From positions 346,873 to 410,872 of the forward strand of contig JADZEQ010000005.1 of the NCBI GenBank assembly GCA_020850455.1: a stretch of DNA of 64,000 nucleotides, written 5' to 3'. Under the pieces are notes generated by a model. The model did not search any database and was not told the DNA's origin. It saw only the letters and a list, made by a program, of their open reading frames with translations. Within the stretch, counting starts at the first letter, position 1. Every line of letters begins with the position of its first letter. Of this stretch, positions 34,233 through 43,567 are shown one piece after another. The DNA is from Sphingomonadaceae bacterium. Its GTDB lineage: Bacteria; Pseudomonadota; Alphaproteobacteria; Sphingomonadales; Sphingomonadaceae. A program made the translations under genes and the position numbers.

Positions 34233-35367
34233 CGGCTAAAATCCTCGCAATTTTTTGGGCGGCGGTGCCATCGCCAAAGGGGTTGTGCGCTGACGCCATC
34301 GCGGCATAGGCGGCCTTATCGTCGAGCAAGGTGAATATTCCGGTAACGATGCCATCTTCATCGGTGCCGACCAGTCGCGCGGTACCCGCTGCCACCCCTT
34401 CGGGTCGTTCGGTGGTGTTGCGCATGACGAGCACCGGCTTGCCGAGCGCCGGAGCCTCCTCCTGCACGCCGCCCGAATCGGTGAGGATGAGGGTCGCCAT
34501 CGACAATAATCGGACGAAATGCGGGTAATCGAGCGGGTCGATCAGCGCGACATTGGCATATCCCGCCAGCATTTCCTCCATCACCGGGCGGACGGCGGGG
34601 TTGGGGTGGACGGGGAAAATCACCGCCACATCATCGCGCTGGGCAATCCGGGCGATGGCGCGGGCGATGGCCGCCATCCCATCGCCGAAATTTTCGCGCC
34701 TATGGCTGGTGACAAGGATGATTTTTTTGCCGGCAAAGCGGCTGGCCAGTTCGTCCAGCCCCGATGCCAGCGACGGATTGGCCGCGATATGCGCCTGCGT
34801 CGCCAGCAATGCGTCGATAACCGTGTTACCGGTGATATGGATGGCCGCCTTGGGCACATTTTCGGCGATGAGCGCATCGGCCGCCGCCTTGGTCGGGGCA
34901 AAATGCAGGTCGGCAATCTGCCCGGTGACGCGGCGGTTCACCTCCTCCGGCCAAGGGGCGTAGATATTGCCGCTGCGCAACCCCGCCTCGACATGCGCGA
35001 CCGGAATCTGGCGGAAATAGGCGGCAAGGCTCGCCATCATCGTGGTCAGCGTGTCGCCATGCACCACCACCCGGTCGGGCTTTTCAACGTCGAGCGCCGC
35101 GCCCAATTGGGTCAAGATCCGCGCCGACAGCGCGTCGAGGCTTTGTCCGGCGGTCATCAAATCAAGGTCGATGTCGGGCGTGATATCCGCAATGTCGAGC
35201 ACTTGGTCGAGCAAGGCGCGGTGCTGCGCGGTGACCGCGACGCGGGTTTCAATATGGTCGATGCGGCGGAGCGCATGGACGAGCGGGAACATCTTGATCG
35301 CTTCGGGCCGCGTGCCGAAAATAATGCAGATTTTGGGTTTGCGGGCAGGGTGGTTGGCTTCGGACAT
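34210..35367 (-). CDS. wecB: UDP-N-acetylglucosamine 2-epimerase (WecB)
   Basis: A 385-residue non-hydrolysing GT-B-fold epimerase making UDP-ManNAc from UDP-GlcNAc. Family motifs in order: IIFGTRPEAIKMFP, HGDTLTTM, HVEAGLRS, SHRRENFG and DSGGVQEEAP. I chose the ATG at 35367; the open frame extends to 35565 only into the divergent acyltransferase gene. It is the first gene of the minus-strand nucleotide-sugar run, with about 80 bp to the divergent start for promoters. Confidence 0.94.
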   Translation of the reverse strand: MSEANHPARKPKICIIFGTRPEAIKMFPLVHALRRIDHIETRVAVTAQHRALLDQVLDIADITPDIDLDLMTAGQSLDALSARILTQLGAALDVEKPDRVVVHGDTLTTMMASLAAYFRQIPVAHVEAGLRSGNIYAPWPEEVNRRVTGQIADLHFAPTKAAADALIAENVPKAAIHITGNTVIDALLATQAHIAANPSLASGLDELASRFAGKKIILVTSHRRENFGDGMAAIARAIARIAQRDDVAVIFPVHPNPAVRPVMEEMLAGYANVALIDPLDYPHFVRLLSMATLILTDSGGVQEEAPALGKPVLVMRNTTERPEGVAAGTARLVGTDEDGIVTGIFTLLDDKAAYAAMASAHNPFGDGTAAQKIARILADVHQHAR

Positions 35368-35447
35368 GGTGGCGGCATAGCATGCTTTGGTGAAAACAAC
35401 CTCAACATGGCTTGCATCGGGGCGGGCGCGGCCATAAGCGCTGGCGG

Positions 35448-36578
35448 GTGCAAACATCGGCGCGCTTTGACCATATTGATATGCTGCGCGGCCTTGCTGC
35501 CCTGCTTGTCTGCGTCGGCCATATTCGGGGAATGATCTGGGTCGATTATGGCGCGCTCGCCGCACCCGATGCGGTCACCAAAATCCTCTATTTCCTGACC
35601 GGCCTCGGCCATCAGGCGGTGGTGCTGTTTTTTGCTTTATCGGGCTTCCTGGTCGGCGGCTCGGCTTTTCAGCGCATCCGCAGCGGCCAGTTCAACGGCG
35701 GTGATTATCTGCTGCGCCGCCTGACGCGGCTGTGGACGGTCCTGTTGCCGGCGCTGGCGCTCGGCGCTTTGTGGGACTGGCTGGGGCGCGATATATTGGC
35801 GGCACCCGGCTATGACGGCAGCCTGTGGCCGATTTTGTCGAGCGGGCCGGACGCGACCCGTGGCATCGACCTAAGCCTGTCAACGTTGCTGGGTAATATA
35901 TTGTTTTTACAAACTATATTTGTCCCGACATTTGGCAGCAACGGCCCGTTGTGGAGCCTGGCGAACGAATTTTTCTATTACCTCCTCTTCCCCGCCATGG
36001 CGCTCGCCGCCTTTGGCCGGACGGGCTGGCCGATGCGGCTGGCGGCGGGATTATTCGCGATCATCGTCGCGGTCATCCTGCCGCAAGTCATGCTGCTGCT
36101 CGGCCTGATCTGGCTTGCCGGGGCCTTGGTCTGGCCGCTCGGCAATTTTGCCGCCGCCAACGCGCGGCGCTGCGCCATTTGGGCGGCGGGCGGATTGGTG
36201 CTGCTGATCGCCGGGATGGTATGGGGGCGCAGCCACCCCGGCCTTGGGGCTGATTTATTGCTCGGCGGAATAACCGCACTCTGGCTGCCCGCACTCGCCC
36301 GATTGCGCGGCTTTGGCAGATTTTATGCCAAGCTATCCAAGGCTTTATCCGAAATATCCTATACGCTCTATGTCGTGCATTTCCCGATCCTCTTTTTATT
36401 GGCGAGCTTGCTCTTTTTGCCGCGCCAAATGGCACCCGATGCGATGGGCCTCGTCTGGCTGGTGGGGGCGACGATTTTTGCGCTATTTTACGCCGCCTGC
36501 ATCTGGCGCATGTTTGAACGCAATACCGATGCCATCCGCCGCTGGCTGCAGGCGCGTTTTTGGCCAATTAACCATTGA
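35448..36578 (+). CDS. Acyltransferase-3 family membrane protein (OafA-like)
   Basis: About 376 residues with ten or so transmembrane helices. The acyltransferase-3 N-terminus is present (FDHIDMLRGLAALLVCVGHI, then VVLFFALSGFLVGGSAF). The likely catalytic His is in CVGHI, and the R...R pair follows TRL. These integral membrane enzymes put acetyl or other acyl groups on surface or exopolysaccharides. No ATG opens the gene: a GTG at 35448 and a TTG at 35412 are candidates, and I prefer the GTG because the domain begins just after it. A carbamoyltransferase gene follows. Confidence 0.85.
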   Translation: MQTSARFDHIDMLRGLAALLVCVGHIRGMIWVDYGALAAPDAVTKILYFLTGLGHQAVVLFFALSGFLVGGSAFQRIRSGQFNGGDYLLRRLTRLWTVLLPALALGALWDWLGRDILAAPGYDGSLWPILSSGPDATRGIDLSLSTLLGNILFLQTIFVPTFGSNGPLWSLANEFFYYLLFPAMALAAFGRTGWPMRLAAGLFAIIVAVILPQVMLLLGLIWLAGALVWPLGNFAAANARRCAIWAAGGLVLLIAGMVWGRSHPGLGADLLLGGITALWLPALARLRGFGRFYAKLSKALSEISYTLYVVHFPILFLLASLLFLPRQMAPDAMGLVWLVGATIFALFYAACIWRMFERNTDAIRRWLQARFWPINH

Positions 36579-36645
36579 CCCCCCCCATGGCCAAGGGCAT
36601 GGGGCGGGGAAAGATTTCGACAGAAAATAAGGACGATTTCCCCCC

Positions 36646-38397
36646 ATGCTTATCCTTGGCCTCAACGCCTTTCATGGTGATTCATCGGCATGTCTGGTGC
36701 GCGATGGCGTTTTGATCGCCGCGGCGGAGGAGGAAAGGTTCCGCCGCCTCAAACATTGGGCCGGTTTTCCGAGCCACGCCATCGCTTGGTGCTTGGAAGA
36801 AGCGGGGGTGAAACTTAGCGATGTCGATGTCATCGCCACCAATCAGGACAGCAAGGCGCATCTGCCCCGCAAATTGCTCTATACCATCCAGCATCGCCCC
36901 AGCATTAAATTAATCGCCGACCGCATCGCCAATCGCGGTAAGCGCAAGGCGATGGGCGAATATCTGGCCGAAGCCTTTCCGGGGCAGTCATTTCATGGCC
37001 GGTTTGAGGCGGTGGAACATCATATAGCGCACCTATCCTCCGCCTTTCATGTGTCGCCCTTTAAGTCGGCGAGCGTCGTTTCGGTCGATGGGTTTGGCGA
37101 TTTTTCGAGCGCCGCCTGGGGCTTGGGGCAGGGGAGCGAAATTGACGTCGAAGGCCGCGTCTATTTCCCCCATTCGCTGGGGATTTTTTACCAAGCAATC
37201 ACCCAATATCTGGGTTTCCCGCATTATGGCGACGAATATAAGGTGATGGGACTTGCCCCCTATGGCAGCCCCGTCGCGCTCGACAAAATGCGCCAGATCG
37301 TCAAGCTGGAGGATGATGGCGGCTTCAAGCTCGACACCAAATATTTCCGCCACCACAAAGAGGGGGTCGCCTATAGCTGGGAGGATGGATCGCCGGTTGT
37401 GGGTGATTTATTTTCCACCGCGCTCGAAGAATTGCTCGGCCCCCGGCGCGGTAAGGCGGATGAATTAACCCAATATCACAAGGACTTGGCGCGCAGCGCG
37501 CAGCGCATGTATGAGGAGGCGTTTTTTCACCTGCTCCACCATCTGCACGACAAGCATCAATTGGATGCGGTGACGATTGCCGGTGGCTGCGGCGCGAACA
37601 GCGTCGCCAATGGCAAGGTGCGCCGCGAAACCCCCTATCGTCATGTTTATGTCCAGTCGGCGGCGGGGGATGCGGGTGGTGCGATTGGCGCGGCCTTTGC
37701 CGTCTGGCACCGCGAAGGGGGCGCGCGCCAGTTCGTTATGGACCATGCCTATTGGGGCCCGCGCGCCGATGCGGCGGAAATTGACGCGTTGCTCAGCGCC
37801 GAAAAATCCGCGCTCGATGCTGCCGGATGCAGCGTCACGCACCACAAGGATATGGGTGCGCTTGCCCGCGACACCGCTAGCGCGGTGGCCGATGGCAAGG
37901 TAATCGGCTGGTTTCAGGGGGCGATGGAATGGGGGCCGCGCGCGCTCGGCAACCGTTCGATCATCGGCGACCCGCGCCGCACCGACATGAAGGATATTTT
38001 GAACCTCAAGATCAAAAGGCGCGAAAGCTTCCGCCCCTTTGCGCCATCGATCCTCAAAGAATATACGGCCGACTGGTTTGAGGAAGAGGATGATGTCCCC
38101 TTCATGATGCAGGTTTTCCAGATCCGCGAAGAACAGCGCGAAAAAATCCCCGCCGTAACCCATGTCGATGGGTCGGGGCGGCTCCAAACCGTCGATGCGG
38201 CGACCAACCCGCGCTATGCCGCATTGATAGAGGCGTTTCGGGTTGAAACCGGCGTGCCGATGGTGCTCAACACCAGCTTCAACGAAAATGAGCCGGTGGT
38301 GTGCCGCCCCAAGGAAGCGCTCGATTGCTTCCTGCGCACCAAAATGGATGTTCTGGTGCTGGGTGATGTGCTGATCCGGCGCGAAAACAACGCCTAA
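36646..38397 (+). CDS. O-carbamoyltransferase (NodU/TobZ/CmcH family)
   Basis: A 583-residue two-domain enzyme transferring a carbamoyl group from carbamoyl phosphate, via carbamoyl-AMP, to a sugar hydroxyl. The Kae1-like N-domain has GLNAFHGDSSACLV and the metal/His cluster EHHIAHLSSAF. Later blocks include GGCGANSVANGK and the signature MEWGPRALGNRSIIGDPR near 427-444. NodU acts on Nod factors and others on antibiotics; here the setting implies EPS or a lipid-linked unit. Start ATG 36646 is preceded by a run of intergenic G/C-rich sequence. Its stop directly abuts the ATG of the truncated acyltransferase. Confidence 0.92.
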   Translation: MLILGLNAFHGDSSACLVRDGVLIAAAEEERFRRLKHWAGFPSHAIAWCLEEAGVKLSDVDVIATNQDSKAHLPRKLLYTIQHRPSIKLIADRIANRGKRKAMGEYLAEAFPGQSFHGRFEAVEHHIAHLSSAFHVSPFKSASVVSVDGFGDFSSAAWGLGQGSEIDVEGRVYFPHSLGIFYQAITQYLGFPHYGDEYKVMGLAPYGSPVALDKMRQIVKLEDDGGFKLDTKYFRHHKEGVAYSWEDGSPVVGDLFSTALEELLGPRRGKADELTQYHKDLARSAQRMYEEAFFHLLHHLHDKHQLDAVTIAGGCGANSVANGKVRRETPYRHVYVQSAAGDAGGAIGAAFAVWHREGGARQFVMDHAYWGPRADAAEIDALLSAEKSALDAAGCSVTHHKDMGALARDTASAVADGKVIGWFQGAMEWGPRALGNRSIIGDPRRTDMKDILNLKIKRRESFRPFAPSILKEYTADWFEEEDDVPFMMQVFQIREEQREKIPAVTHVDGSGRLQTVDAATNPRYAALIEAFRVETGVPMVLNTSFNENEPVVCRPKEALDCFLRTKMDVLVLGDVLIRRENNA

Positions 38398-38517
38398 ATG
38401 CAGGGCTATCGCCGCGATATTGATGGGCTGCGCGCCATCGCGGTGGGTTCGGTGGTGCTGTTCCACGCCGGGGTTAGCGGGCTGCCAGACGGTTGCGCGC
38501 GCGGCTGGATGCGATAA
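38398..38517 (+). pseudogene. Truncated acyltransferase-3 remnant (N-terminal 39 residues)
   Basis: The ATG follows the carbamoyltransferase TAA without a gap. The first ~32 residues (YRRDIDGLRAIAVGSVVLFHAG...) match the N-terminus of OafA-type acyltransferases, including the catalytic-type His in FHAG. The frame then diverges (CARGWMR) and stops at 38515-38517. The rest of the family's roughly 350-residue membrane domain is absent from the following 135 bp, which contain no recognisable coding. It looks like the stub left by a deletion; it is distinct from the full-length acyltransferase at 35448. Confidence 0.8.
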
Positions 38518-38652
38518 GGGGCGGGGATTGACCATGGGGGATGCGCTATGGGGCATTCTGCCACTACGGCGACATGGACAAAAAACCGGTTTGTGTGCGG
38601 CCAATCCATCACGATTGCATCCTATCCAAATCATAGAAAGTGAAACGCGCTG

Positions 38653-39597
38653 ATGCTGTCCATTTTACACCGGCTATTTGCCCGAATTTCGGTTCCCTTG
38701 TGGCGGGTCAAGGGCTGGCACCGCGTCGCGCGCGCTGCGAACGCAACCTTCCTAAAGCTGGGGCAGACACCTGTACAAATGGCACAGTTGAAGGATGGGA
38801 CAAGGTTTCTCGTCGATCTGCGCGCGCATACCGAATGGCACGCCCTCTACTCCGGCCAATATGATGATTTCTGGGTAAAGCTATGCCAAGCCGCGCTGCG
38901 CGAGGGGGAATTATTCCTCGACGTCGGGGGCAATATCGGCATTTACGCCGCGCGGGTGGCGCGTGCGCGGCCAGACATTGCTGGAACTATCGCCTTTGAG
39001 CCATTCGGCCCCAATGCCGACCGGCTGGCCGAAAATGTCGCACTTAACCAGCTGGATGGTCGGGTCGAGCTATGCCGCTATGGCCTGTCCGACGCCGCGC
39101 ACAAAGCCACATTGACGTTGCGGCAGGATTTCCAGTCGGGCTCATCGACCGGCAATGCATCGATCAGCATTTCTGATGAGGCGGATGCTGGCTATGCACA
39201 GGTCGAAATCACCCTCCAACGTCTGGATGATATTGCCGGGCACGAATTTACTGCCCCGGTTGGTGTCATCAAGGTTGATATAGAGGGGCATGAGGATGAG
39301 TTTTACGCTGGCGGCATGGCAACAATAGAGCGCGACCGCCCCATCATTATTGCCGAGGCTTGCAAGACCTTTGCCCAATGGAAAAATAAATCGCTTGATG
39401 CTGTTTATGCACCATTGGTGGCTAAGGGGTTTCACCTGCTCCGCCGCCCCTATCAAGCGGCTGACCGGCTCGATACTTTCACCCGACTTGTGCCCTTCGA
39501 CCATTTTGACGAGATGCTGGAACTGGACAATCTTGTCCTCTGTCCGGCAGAAAAATTGGATCGGCTAGCGCATTATGTGGCGGCAGATGGTGCCTGA
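38653..39597 (+). CDS. FkbM-family methyltransferase
   Basis: A 314-residue SAM-dependent O-methyltransferase. Motif I is LFLDVGGNIGIYAA (D90, G92-G93, N94, G96); FEPFG follows, and the FkbM signature VIKVDIEGHEDEFYAGG is near 208-224. FkbM-type enzymes methylate sugar hydroxyls of polysaccharides and natural products. It lies between the carbamoyltransferase and the Wzx gene, so it probably decorates the repeat unit. The segment upstream holds the acyltransferase remnant. Confidence 0.9.
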   Translation: MLSILHRLFARISVPLWRVKGWHRVARAANATFLKLGQTPVQMAQLKDGTRFLVDLRAHTEWHALYSGQYDDFWVKLCQAALREGELFLDVGGNIGIYAARVARARPDIAGTIAFEPFGPNADRLAENVALNQLDGRVELCRYGLSDAAHKATLTLRQDFQSGSSTGNASISISDEADAGYAQVEITLQRLDDIAGHEFTAPVGVIKVDIEGHEDEFYAGGMATIERDRPIIIAEACKTFAQWKNKSLDAVYAPLVAKGFHLLRRPYQAADRLDTFTRLVPFDHFDEMLELDNLVLCPAEKLDRLAHYVAADGA

Positions 39598-39621
39598 CCG
39601 GGTGATGGCGGCGGGGCATTG

Positions 39622-40950
39622 ATGCGCCAGCATATCCATAGCTGGACGCGGCGGGGCGGTATTGGCTGGCAATTGGCCGAACAGACGCTGATCAATATCG
39701 TCATTCAGGCGCTGGGGGCGATTACTACCCTGTCCTTTGTCCATCTGTTGACCGTCCCTGCCTATGCGACCTTTGGCTTGGCGGTGACGACGGTTGGCTT
39801 TGTATCGGTCGCCAGCGATTTGGGGCTCGGCGCGTCGGTCAGCTATTTTTGGCGTGCCGCCACCAAGGGGGAGGAGGATTTTGCCCATCATTATGCCGCA
39901 GCATTGTATCTGCGGCGCTTTTTATTCGTCATCGCGGCGGCGGTGGCGACGCTGATCCTCTGTTGGCTCGAATATCGGGCGGGCAAGGGGGCGGGGCAAC
40001 TCCTCCTCCTCTCCCTCCTCACCATTGCACTGGGTTGGTTGCAACTCAACGCGCAAATGGCGGTGCAGCCAATCCGCCTGTCGGGCGCGCTGCGCACCGC
40101 CAATCTGAACGAATTTTGGGGGGCGTTGCTGCGCGCGCTGCTGGCGATACTGGCGTTCGTCCTTGTCTGGCGGGAGGCTTGGTTTCCCCTGATTTCCTTG
40201 GGGCTGGGGGCGCTCGCCACCTGGATTTTGGCTGAGCGGGGGCGGCCTGATGTCCTGCGTGAGCCGGTGCAGCCGACGCCAGCCAATAAACGCGCCGTCC
40301 TGTCCTATATCACCCCCACTATCCCCAATAGTCTGGTCTTTGCCACCCAAGGGCTGTTGCCATTGTGGCTTGCATCGCTGGCGGGCGGCGCGGTGGTGGT
40401 CGCCCAGACCTTTGCGCTGGGGCGGCTGGCGGCGATTTTCGTGATGATCAACGCGCTGATGACCAATGTCATCATCCCACGCATCGTCAATCTGCGCGAT
40501 GATGGCCATGCGCTGCGCAATGGCTTGGTGCCGGTCGCGGCGGTCGCGCTATTTTGCGGCGGGTTGTTGGGGGTTGCTGCCATCTTCCCACGGCCCTTCC
40601 TATATCTGCTCGGCGGCAATTATGCCGGGTTGCACGGGGAATTATTGCTCTGTCTGGCGGCGGTTAGCCTGCAAACCTTGTCGACGATGGTCGGGCAGGT
40701 GACCCGCGCCATGGGTTGGGTGCGCTTTGAAACATGGGTGATGGGCGCGCATGTGCTGGTGATTGCGGGTGCGGTCTGGCTGTTTGATTTTACGACCAGC
40801 GCGTCGGTGCTGGGCTTTACGCTCGTGCTTGCGCTGGCAAATTTTCTTGAAATGCTGGCCATTTTGGCGATTGGGGCTGCAGGCATTGACAGCAGGCCGC
40901 GCACGATGCGCCGCGCCAGCACCGCGCAGGAAGGGGAGGACGGGTTTTGA
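39622..40950 (+). CDS. Wzx-type oligosaccharide flippase
   Basis: A 442-residue membrane protein with about 12-14 hydrophobic helices, beginning with a short cytoplasmic tail (about 15 residues) and IGWQLAEQTLINIVIQALGAI, the usual PST/MOP flippase opening. It moves undecaprenyl-linked repeat units across the inner membrane. A TTG (39619) lies directly before the ATG I chose (39622). The next gene's TTG start overlaps its stop. It is the only flippase in the window. Confidence 0.88.
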   Translation: MRQHIHSWTRRGGIGWQLAEQTLINIVIQALGAITTLSFVHLLTVPAYATFGLAVTTVGFVSVASDLGLGASVSYFWRAATKGEEDFAHHYAAALYLRRFLFVIAAAVATLILCWLEYRAGKGAGQLLLLSLLTIALGWLQLNAQMAVQPIRLSGALRTANLNEFWGALLRALLAILAFVLVWREAWFPLISLGLGALATWILAERGRPDVLREPVQPTPANKRAVLSYITPTIPNSLVFATQGLLPLWLASLAGGAVVVAQTFALGRLAAIFVMINALMTNVIIPRIVNLRDDGHALRNGLVPVAAVALFCGGLLGVAAIFPRPFLYLLGGNYAGLHGELLLCLAAVSLQTLSTMVGQVTRAMGWVRFETWVMGAHVLVIAGAVWLFDFTTSASVLGFTLVLALANFLEMLAILAIGAAGIDSRPRTMRRASTAQEGEDGF

Positions 40951-42083
40951 ACCACGCGAGCGATCAGGCGGCGCCCGCCGATGGACCCAACCCCAAAAGC
41001 CTGTGGTGGTCGCTGATCATCGGTCTGCTGCTCGCCTTTGGCTTGCTCGAATATGCGGCGCATCGCTGGCTTTTCGCCTTGGAACAGGCCGCTTATGGCC
41101 GCGAAACCAGCGCGGCGGCAGCGCGCGATTTCGTCTGCCAAGGGGCATCGAACCACCCGGTCTGCGCCAGCGCCTATGCGCGCTCGGGGCGGCCGCCCGT
41201 GGCATTATGGCTCGGCAACAGCCAATTGGCGGCGATCAACCGGATGCGCCCCGGTGACAATAATGCCCCGGCGCTGTTGCATGCCGATTTGGCGGCGCGC
41301 GGGCGTTACCTCGTCAGCTATCAAATGCCCAATGCCTCGCTCGACGAACATATATTGATGGTGGAGGCGGTGCTGCCGACCTATGACCCGCAACTGGTCA
41401 TCCTGCCGGTCTGTTACGATGATATTCGCGAAACCAGCATCCGCGACGATGTGCGGGCGATGGTCGACCTGCCCGGCGTGCGCGCTGCGATGGCCGCCGA
41501 CCCGCTGGGGGCGGAAATGCTGCACGTTGCATCGGCGGGGACGACGGAGGCAGAGGTTTCGACCGACGACCCCAAATCGGTACGCCCCAAGGTGGAATCA
41601 GCGATTGTCGGCTGGCTGGAGGGGCATTCATCTTTATGGGCCAAGCGCAGTTCGTTGCGCGGCATGCTGGGCTTTGCCGTCCATACGCTGCGCAACAAAA
41701 TGCTCGGCATCAATTCGCAGACCAAGCGGCCCGTGCCCCCCAGTCTGGAGGCGGAGCGGCTCGCCCGGCTTGACCAATTTTTGCGCGAAATGCGCGGGCG
41801 CGGCACCCGCGTCCTCCTCTATGTTCCGCCCTATCGCCAAAATGTCTCCGGCCCCTATGTGTCAGCGGATTATGCGCGCTTTAAGGCAAGGTTGCAGGCG
41901 CTGGCAGCGGCCAATGGCGCGCGATATGCCGACCTCGACGCCATCGTGCCCGGCCCCGAATGGGGGATGGTGACCGACGATCTGTTCGGCTTTCAGGAAT
42001 ATGATTTCATGCACTTTACCGCCGCCGGGCACCAACGGCTTGCGGCGGCGGTCGACGCGCAATTGCGCGCGATGCAATTTTAG
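40947..42083 (+). CDS. SGNH-type exported protein, partner of MBOAT acyltransferase
   Basis: A 378-residue protein with one N-terminal membrane anchor (about 19-40) and a periplasmic SGNH-hydrolase-like domain. The nucleophile-type block is LWLGNSQL near 88-95; the D-x-x-H block is DFMHFTAAGH near 352-361. DltD and AlgJ/AlgX have the same layout and serve alginate or teichoic-acid acylation. The following MBOAT gene makes the pairing convincing. The start is a TTG at 40947 overlapping the wzx stop (TTGA), with GGGGAGG eight bases upstream. Confidence 0.78.
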   Translation: MNHASDQAAPADGPNPKSLWWSLIIGLLLAFGLLEYAAHRWLFALEQAAYGRETSAAAARDFVCQGASNHPVCASAYARSGRPPVALWLGNSQLAAINRMRPGDNNAPALLHADLAARGRYLVSYQMPNASLDEHILMVEAVLPTYDPQLVILPVCYDDIRETSIRDDVRAMVDLPGVRAAMAADPLGAEMLHVASAGTTEAEVSTDDPKSVRPKVESAIVGWLEGHSSLWAKRSSLRGMLGFAVHTLRNKMLGINSQTKRPVPPSLEAERLARLDQFLREMRGRGTRVLLYVPPYRQNVSGPYVSADYARFKARLQALAAANGARYADLDAIVPGPEWGMVTDDLFGFQEYDFMHFTAAGHQRLAAAVDAQLRAMQF

Positions 42084-42097
42084 GGGCGGGGACGACC

Positions 42098-43564
42098 ATG
42101 CTTTTCAACAGCGTAACCTATATCCTCGTCTTTCTGCCGCTCGCCGTGCTGCTCTATTGGGCGCTCAGCGGGCGGGCGCGACTCGCCTTTTTAATATCGG
42201 CCAGCATCATTTTTTACGGCTTTTGGCGGGTCGAGTTTCTGCCGTTGATGTTCGCGAGCGCGGTGGTCGATTATTTCCTCGCCATCGCCATCGACAAGGC
42301 GGAGGATCAAAAGCGGCGCAAGCATCTGATGTGGGTTAGCATCGCCTTTAATTTGGGCGTGCTCGGCTTTTTCAAATATCTTGTTTTTTTCAAAGATACG
42401 ATCTGGTCGATAGCTGGGGCAATCGGCTATGCGCCCAGCCCGGTCGAGCTTTATATTATCCTGCCGCTCGGCATCAGTTTTTATATTTTTCAGACAATGA
42501 GTTACACTATAGACGTTTATCGGCGCGATATTCGCCCGGAACGCGATATGCTGACCTACCTCGCCTTTGTGACCTTTTTCCCGCATCTGGTCGCCGGGCC
42601 GATCATGCGCCCCCACATCCTCATCCCGCAGCTCGAAAATCCGCCACCATTTCGCTGGCGCAATATGCGCATCGGCTTTGAACGGATTTTGGCCGGGCTG
42701 TTTATGAAGGTGGTGCTGGCCGACAGCGTTGCCCCATTTGTCGATGCGGGCTTTGCCCAAGGGGCGCACAGCCTGACCGCCATCGACAGCTGGACGCTGA
42801 CGTTCCTGTTCGGATTTCAGATATATTTCGATTTTGCCGGCTATTCATCGATCGCCATTGGTTCGGCGCTGATGATGAGCATCTTTGTGCCGGAAAATTT
42901 CAACTGGCCCTATATGGCGACATCGCCGCGCGAATTTTGGAAACGCTGGCACATTTCGCTCAGCACATGGATTCGCGATTATCTCTACATCCCGATCATG
43001 GGCAATTATAAGGCGCAGGGAACCGGCGCATGGGACACGTTTCGCGATGTCGGCGAAGTCAAATCGGCATGGCGGCGTACCTATGCGCTCTTCCTCACCT
43101 GGGCGATCATGGGGCTGTGGCACGGCGCCAACTGGACCTTTGCAGTCTGGGGGATTTACCATGCGGTGCTGATTTACCTCCACCGTCTGCTTGCCCCGTT
43201 GGCGACGTGGCGCGGGCGCGCCATGCCCGCATGGCTGGCGTGGCTATGTGCCTTGCCGCTGATGATGGCAGGCTGGATACCCTTTCGCGCGACGACATTG
43301 GCGGACAGTTTCACCATGTGGGGGCGGATGTTCTGGCCCTTTGGCCATTTGTCGATGAGCCTTACGCCCAACAGCTATATATTGGCCGCAGCGCTGATGT
43401 TGGGGTCGCTGATCATCTGGTATGCGCGCGAAGTCGTAACCCCCAAATTGGGGCAGACTGCATTGCCAGTGCTGGTCATGCGCACCCTATATTTCATGGT
43501 GGCGGGCGCGATCGTATTCATCATGCTGCAGTCGCGCAGCCAGTTCATCTATTTCCAGTTCTGA
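42098..43564 (+). CDS. MBOAT-family membrane O-acyltransferase (AlgI/DltB-like)
   Basis: A 488-residue polytopic protein. It begins with MLFNSVTYILVFLPLAVLLYW, the AlgI/DltB start, has the IYFDFAGYSSIAIG segment, and ends with the active-site His in MGLWHGANW (about residue 342) plus a last helix pair. MBOAT proteins pass an acyl group (usually acetyl) across the membrane to be put on a polysaccharide by a periplasmic SGNH partner, here the preceding gene. The two are 14 bp apart. Confidence 0.93.
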   Translation: MLFNSVTYILVFLPLAVLLYWALSGRARLAFLISASIIFYGFWRVEFLPLMFASAVVDYFLAIAIDKAEDQKRRKHLMWVSIAFNLGVLGFFKYLVFFKDTIWSIAGAIGYAPSPVELYIILPLGISFYIFQTMSYTIDVYRRDIRPERDMLTYLAFVTFFPHLVAGPIMRPHILIPQLENPPPFRWRNMRIGFERILAGLFMKVVLADSVAPFVDAGFAQGAHSLTAIDSWTLTFLFGFQIYFDFAGYSSIAIGSALMMSIFVPENFNWPYMATSPREFWKRWHISLSTWIRDYLYIPIMGNYKAQGTGAWDTFRDVGEVKSAWRRTYALFLTWAIMGLWHGANWTFAVWGIYHAVLIYLHRLLAPLATWRGRAMPAWLAWLCALPLMMAGWIPFRATTLADSFTMWGRMFWPFGHLSMSLTPNSYILAAALMLGSLIIWYAREVVTPKLGQTALPVLVMRTLYFMVAGAIVFIMLQSRSQFIYFQF

Positions 43565-43567
43565 GGC

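Noticed and set aside
36583..36604. CCCCATG/CATGGGG inverted repeat between the acyltransferase-3 and carbamoyltransferase genes
   Set aside because: A short 7-bp stem with no T tract in a G/C-rich gap; too weak to call a terminator or operator.
37465..38634. Minus-strand open frame of 389 codons opposite the carbamoyltransferase
   Set aside because: The plus-strand gene has all family motifs; the antisense frame has none.
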